In this document: positions 32,616 through 36,610 of the stretch, in pieces
Position numbering within the stretch: position 1 is the first letter of the stretch
Layout: each line of letters begins with the position of its first letter
NCBI GenBank assembly: GCA_015478945.1
Contig: JABUQX010038909.1
Location: 67,501 to 104,110, forward strand
Origin: Trachelipus rathkii
Lineage: Eukaryota; Arthropoda; Malacostraca; Isopoda; Trachelipodidae
Direction: 5' to 3'
DNA: 36,610 nucleotides
Made by a program: the position numbers and the translations under genes
The notes under the pieces: model-generated
The model's input: the letters and a program-made list of their open reading frames with translations, nothing else
Told to the model about the DNA's origin: nothing
Databases searched by the model: none

Positions 32616-33185
32616 ATTAACTGAAGATTAAGTTAGTTGGGGCATGGATGAGAGAAAGAGATAAGGAAGGAAGTAGAAGAATTAAGTAAAAAGTACGTGA
32701 ACACGACTTATAAGGAAAATGTATGTATAGCACTCGGCAAAAATAAATCAATGAATGTGAATTTTGATGAAACTGAACAAATCCGTAATAAAGAAAGGAA
32801 GCCTTTTGTTAGTAATGCCAAAAAGAAGTATGTGGAGTGTTAAAGTGGGAATAAGAAATTTCAGTAGAGTGGTGGAATGAAGAAGTTAAAGTAAAAAAGA
32901 GGGGGGTTGAATGTGCTGAAAGCCAATGATGACGGTCTTTAAAGATAGGTATATGGAAATTATACAAGGAGGAAAAAAAGGAAGAATAAGTTGCATACAT
33001 AGAGGAAAAAAAGAGGGAAAATGAAAAGTTTGGAAGGAAATGAATGGGGATTACAAGGGTAAATAGGAAGCTGCTACTGAAAGGAAGTGTGAAAAGAATT
33101 AATATATGATTATGCAGAATCCTTCGATTAGAATGTTAAATAGAGATTGGTACTTTGGACTAGTGAAATAGATGGGAGCAGGTGT
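32616..33185 (+). mobile_element. Family 1 fragment, copy J (upstream linker region)
   Basis: The plus strand resembles the endonuclease-RT linker of copies B and G: VGIRNFSRVVE followed by NEEVKVKK, then a region similar to EFGRRMN...NRKLLL near 33040-33080. It represents the part of the element missing from most other copies. Frame breaks are frequent. It abuts a TTA tract at its left and shows no RT core. Confidence 0.6.
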
Positions 33186-33589
33186 TGGACCAAGAAAAAA
33201 AAACAGCCCAGGTATTTTTTTGTATTTGGGGGAGGGGTTTTTGGCTTTTTTAAAAATTTCTATTTTTGAATAAAAAATAAAATGACCAATAATTGAATTT
33301 GTTTTTTGTAATATCATTTCAGTATTTTTTGACAAATAAATTAGTAAATAGGTATAAAATTTACAAATTAAACATAAAGTTGTTAACAGAACAGTCCAAT
33401 TCCCTACTGCTGGAATGAATGTCATTTCTAAATGGTGAAACTTGTAAAGTAAATGGATTATATTGCGATTGTTACAGGTTATTGATATTAAAAACATGAC
33501 AAAACAGGACTATCTTAAGTAAAGTAATTAAGTAACTATATCTTAAATTTATTATTTAAACTTCGAACATTGTCGCCTTCATAATTTGA
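33186..33589. other. AT-rich interval, no gene seen
   Basis: The minus strand is open for 132 codons (33497-33099), but the composition is that of AT-rich noncoding DNA with an A-run at 33195. No domain is recognised. Confidence 0.4.
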
Positions 33590-36550
33590 GGCTCTGGGAA
33601 GCTAGTAAGTTAGCTACCAATAGTTAAGTAGGTATTAGTTACCTAGAAACTAGGCAGCCTTGCACTGGATACTTCCCCAAGGGGCTACCCACCAAGTTTC
33701 GGTTTTTAGGGTAAAACCCCGATAAAATTGGGAGACTGAAAAGGTTTTGAAGGTAAGTGTTTGTTAGATGGGTATGGATATGTGTTTTCCATGACCTATT
33801 TGGGGGGGGGGAATTATATTGTAAGTGTGTGAATAGAATTGAGTGGCTGAGATGGGAGATTTTAGTCATTTGTTTGAGGGGGATTTTAGGAGAATTAGGT
33901 GACAAGGGTGGTTTGGATTCGGGTTTTCTGATAGAATATCGCCTACCATCACAGGTGTGAAGGAGAGGGAGGATGGAGGTTTCGTCGTGTAAATGTTGGA
34001 TTGGGGTGGTTTTAGTGCAACCTGTGATAATTCTGAGGGCTGTATTTTGGGAGATTTGTAATTTATTTGTGTTCGATTTTGAGAGTGCTGGGAACCATGC
34101 TGGAGAGGCATAGTTTAAATTTGTTTTAAGAAGTTGTTATAGATATCAGTGAGTGTGTGTTCCTGTCGCTGACAGGTTGTGTTGGGAAAGGGTTCGGAGG
34201 TATTTTAGTTTTCAGTTGATTGCGGAAAGTGATTGGTTGACTGTGGGGAAAAATGTCATGGGGGTGTCGTAGGGTAAGTACTGAGTATTTTTAGGCGTTT
34301 GTTTAAGGAAGGGGGGTTGTTGTTCAGTGTGATTATGGGATGGAGGAAAGAGCGGGGAGAACGGGTGCAGTGGTTAAAAGGGATGGAGATACTTAGGGGA
34401 CTGCAGTCATTCTATTTGGAGGAATAACCAATTTTGCTAATAAATGTAGATTTCTTGGGTATGTTGTGTGGCTGTGTTTACGTCTGGGTGTTGCGAAAGA
34501 TAAGGCTGATGTCGTCTGCATAAGTGATGAGTTTGGTGGAGTGGGTTTGGGTGGGCAGATCTGCAGTGAAAAAAGTTGAATTTTGTAATTTGATAGAATG
34601 GGAGAGGTTGTTTTTGTATAAGACATTAGCAAAGTGCATAGTTAGGTAAATTTAGGTATAGTTTTTCATTATTATTTAGAAGGGAGATGGAAGGATTTTT
34701 TGAATAAGGATGTGTGTGGGGATGGTGTCGAAAGCTTGTTTATGTCTATTGCTGTGATATAGATCTGTGGAAAGGTGATTGGTTGAGCAATTAATGATGT
34801 GTTGTGTGAGGAGGTGAGGCTGCTGGCTTGATTGAATTGGTTGCTTTTAAATCTAGTTGAATCTAGGAGAGAATAAGATTGGGAAATATAATATTTAATT
34901 CTCTAGCAATTTACTGAGATGGAGCAAGAGCAGAGAAAAATTGGCGATAGTCGAGAGGAGGGGGAATGGTTTTTTTTTTGGTTTGATTTTAGGGATTATG
35001 TATGCTTGTTTCCAGATTGGGGAATATAGTTAAGTTTGCCAAGATTTATTGAAGATGTCTCGTGATTAGGAGGGATTGCGTTTTCTCAGTGTTTTATTGT
35101 AGAGTTAGATATGGAGTCTGGCCGTTGCTGTGAATTTTTGAGGGTTTAATGGTTTCTGTATCATGTTTGGTTGTGAATGTGGGTGGGAGGTTTTGGTCTA
35201 ATTTGAGTTTTCTGAGTTGTTTTTTTGTTTTCTATTATCGGGTTGATTGTTTAGTGAGATGTTAGGCGTAAGTTTGGGCAAGACTGCTGATTTGGTTGTT
35301 TTGGGGAGAGAGGGAGTTATTGGGTAAAGATGGAGATTCGTGGGTTGGGTTGTTTTGAGAGTTGTTTTATTTTTTGATGACTTGCCAGGTTTCCTTATTG
35401 TCTATGCGCAAGATGTTTTGTTGTAGGTATTCAGAAAACTTATTGGTAGTGTGGTCGTTATGCAGGTTAGAAGTTTGGGTTTTAGGTTTGTTAATTTGGT
35501 TGAGATGTGGGGTATATGGATTGAGTTTTCGGAGGGAGTTTCTTTGTTTAATGAGTGGCTGATATTGGGTTGTATGATTTTCGTGTGGCCTTTGGGTATT
35601 TGGCAAGGTTTGCAGGATTTTAGATGATTGTATTGTTTTAAGTGAAGTGAATGGAGGTGTTAAAGGGATATTGTATCGTGATTTGTATTGGAGTTGATGT
35701 GGATTCGATATAGTTAGTATATAGCGGCCAGTTTGCTTTTTTGTAGTAGTGTAAGTTGTAGTTTTTTTTAGGGGGATTTTGGGGGGAATTTAAGAGAAAT
35801 AAGAATAGAAGGTGGTCCGATTGTAGTCAAGTAATAGTGTCCCATGTAGTAAGTGTGTAGGGATTGGGAACAGAATTAACGTCTGGGAAGTAGGGATTGA
35901 TTAAGCTGGGAGGGATTCGGGGTGGGGAGTTTTTTGAATTAAGATTGGTAGGGATTCTAATTCGTTAGGTATGGTTGCCGGGGTCGGAAGGTAGTCTTGG
36001 ACCCAGGCAGTGTGCTGGCATTAAATCTCCTCCGAGATAGTTTGCGGTATTCGGCATAAAGGTGTTAGATGGGTGTGAGGTTTACGGGTAGGGGGTTGTG
36101 GGAAGTGGCAAGGTGAACGATGTAAAGAATTGAAGATGTGATGGTGGTCTTGATTCAGGAGGATGAACAGGTTGTGATGTTATTTATGCGTTTGGTAATA
36201 AGTAAGAGGTGTCGGAGTTGTGTTATGCATAAAGTATGTAATTGTTTTTGATCATGTTAGGGGAGTGTTGGGGTGGGTGGTGGGGGAGATTGGCGTACTA
36301 TAACCATAAACTGGGGAAGTGGGGTGTTTGGGGGAGGAAGCTCTTGTATGATGGCTAGATGGATATATATATTTTTTGAGAAATCCCCGAGGTATGTTTT
36401 GGTTATTGTTAGGCCATTTAATATTAAGATTGCAATATTTGAGAGTTAGGGGGTTAGTTTGGAAGGGGTCTTCGAATCTATAATATGGAGGGTCATGCAC
36501 ATTGCACAGTGAAGCACTAGTTATTTCTGGATTTGGGAATGGGGAGGCAG
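33590..36550 (-). mobile_element. Jockey-like non-LTR retrotransposon, heavily decayed
   Basis: The plus strand is G-rich because the element is C-rich on its sense (minus) strand. From 36550 downward the minus strand shows the endonuclease start (LTLKYCNLNIKW near 36440-36410), an endonuclease core trace (ANYLGGDLMPAH near 36030) and a linker (NKETWQVIKK near 35370). The RT then shows AIDINKAFDTIPTHIL (about 34760-34700), KLITYADDISLIF (34502-34540), and a 3' region with ILSGFYPKNRNLVGSPLGK near 33690. All frames are broken. It is nearly full-length in extent, about 2.9 kb. Confidence 0.75.
34497..34545 (-). pseudogene. YADD box of the Jockey-like reverse transcriptase
   Basis: The minus strand reads STKLITYADDISLIFRNT, with the two catalytic Asp residues intact. 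The first catalytic Asp box (AIDINKAFDTI) lies about 220 bp upstream on the same strand, a plausible spacing after small deletions. Confidence 0.85.
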
Positions 36551-36610
36551 TGTCAGGTGAATCTTTGAGACATCTTTTACAGTTGAATGCTGTTTAGTTA
36601 CGAATCTCCG

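Noticed and set aside
33099..33497. 132-codon minus-strand frame as a gene
   Set aside because: Composition is that of AT-rich noncoding sequence, no motif is present, and there is no splice or promoter context.

Overview
This is an AT-rich, intron-containing, transposon-packed eukaryotic window. I infer an arthropod, most likely a decapod crustacean. The inference rests on the very long (TA)n tracts, the non-LTR families I recognise from memory of such genomes, and an invertebrate-type Nup358; nothing here fixes the species.

The only host gene I can identify with confidence lies on the minus strand. It is the nuclear-pore protein RanBP2/Nup358. Ten exons between 21949 and 4894 have good splice sites and a compatible reading phase. 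Running 5' to 3' they encode a low-complexity linker (three exons), the first part of a Ran-binding domain (RBD), the last two parts of that RBD, a RanBP2-type zinc finger, a long Ser/Thr-rich FG exon, a second FG-like exon, and the start of another RBD. The gene is incomplete at both ends of the window. The exon that should encode the middle of the first RBD (about 40 residues) is not visible between 20125 and 18709. One further orphan exon (plus strand, 32255-32449) belongs to a gene I cannot name.

Almost everything else is mobile DNA. One RTE-like non-LTR family ('family 1') has about ten copies or fragments on both strands (390-2024, 5263-6302, 6450-9798, 9890-9990, 10230-12180, 12587-13678, 13783-15871, 18899-19607, 32011-32120, 32616-33185). 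Where its 3' end is preserved it carries a CCCCAA..TTGGGG hairpin followed by an AT microsatellite. Two family-1 copies are interrupted by a short non-coding LTR element of the TRIM type. One TRIM is a single LTR-internal-LTR unit with a 4-bp target duplication. The other is a head-to-tail array of five LTRs, also with a 4-bp duplication. A third family-1 copy is split by a decayed hAT transposon with a perfect 8-bp target duplication.

Other elements: a hAT with CCGG-rich termini inside a (TA)n tract (2160-4328), a tRNA-derived SINE (4600-4790), an I-like retrotransposon with RNase H enclosed by long inverted repeats (22592-26180), a 477-bp foldback (26397-26873), an element with about 220-bp inverted repeats carrying CTTACGNNCGTAAG palindromes (29365-31203) nested in hAT debris (27842-31978), and a Jockey-like element with endonuclease and reverse transcriptase remnants on the minus strand (33590-36550). 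(TA)n and (TTA)n microsatellites separate these blocks and come within a few bases of several Nup358 splice sites.

No element here looks autonomous; all coding regions carry stops or frameshifts. The strongest unusual observations are the multimeric TRIM, the conserved 3' hairpin plus AT tail of family 1, the apparently missing RBD exon, and the inverted-repeat cage around the I-like element.
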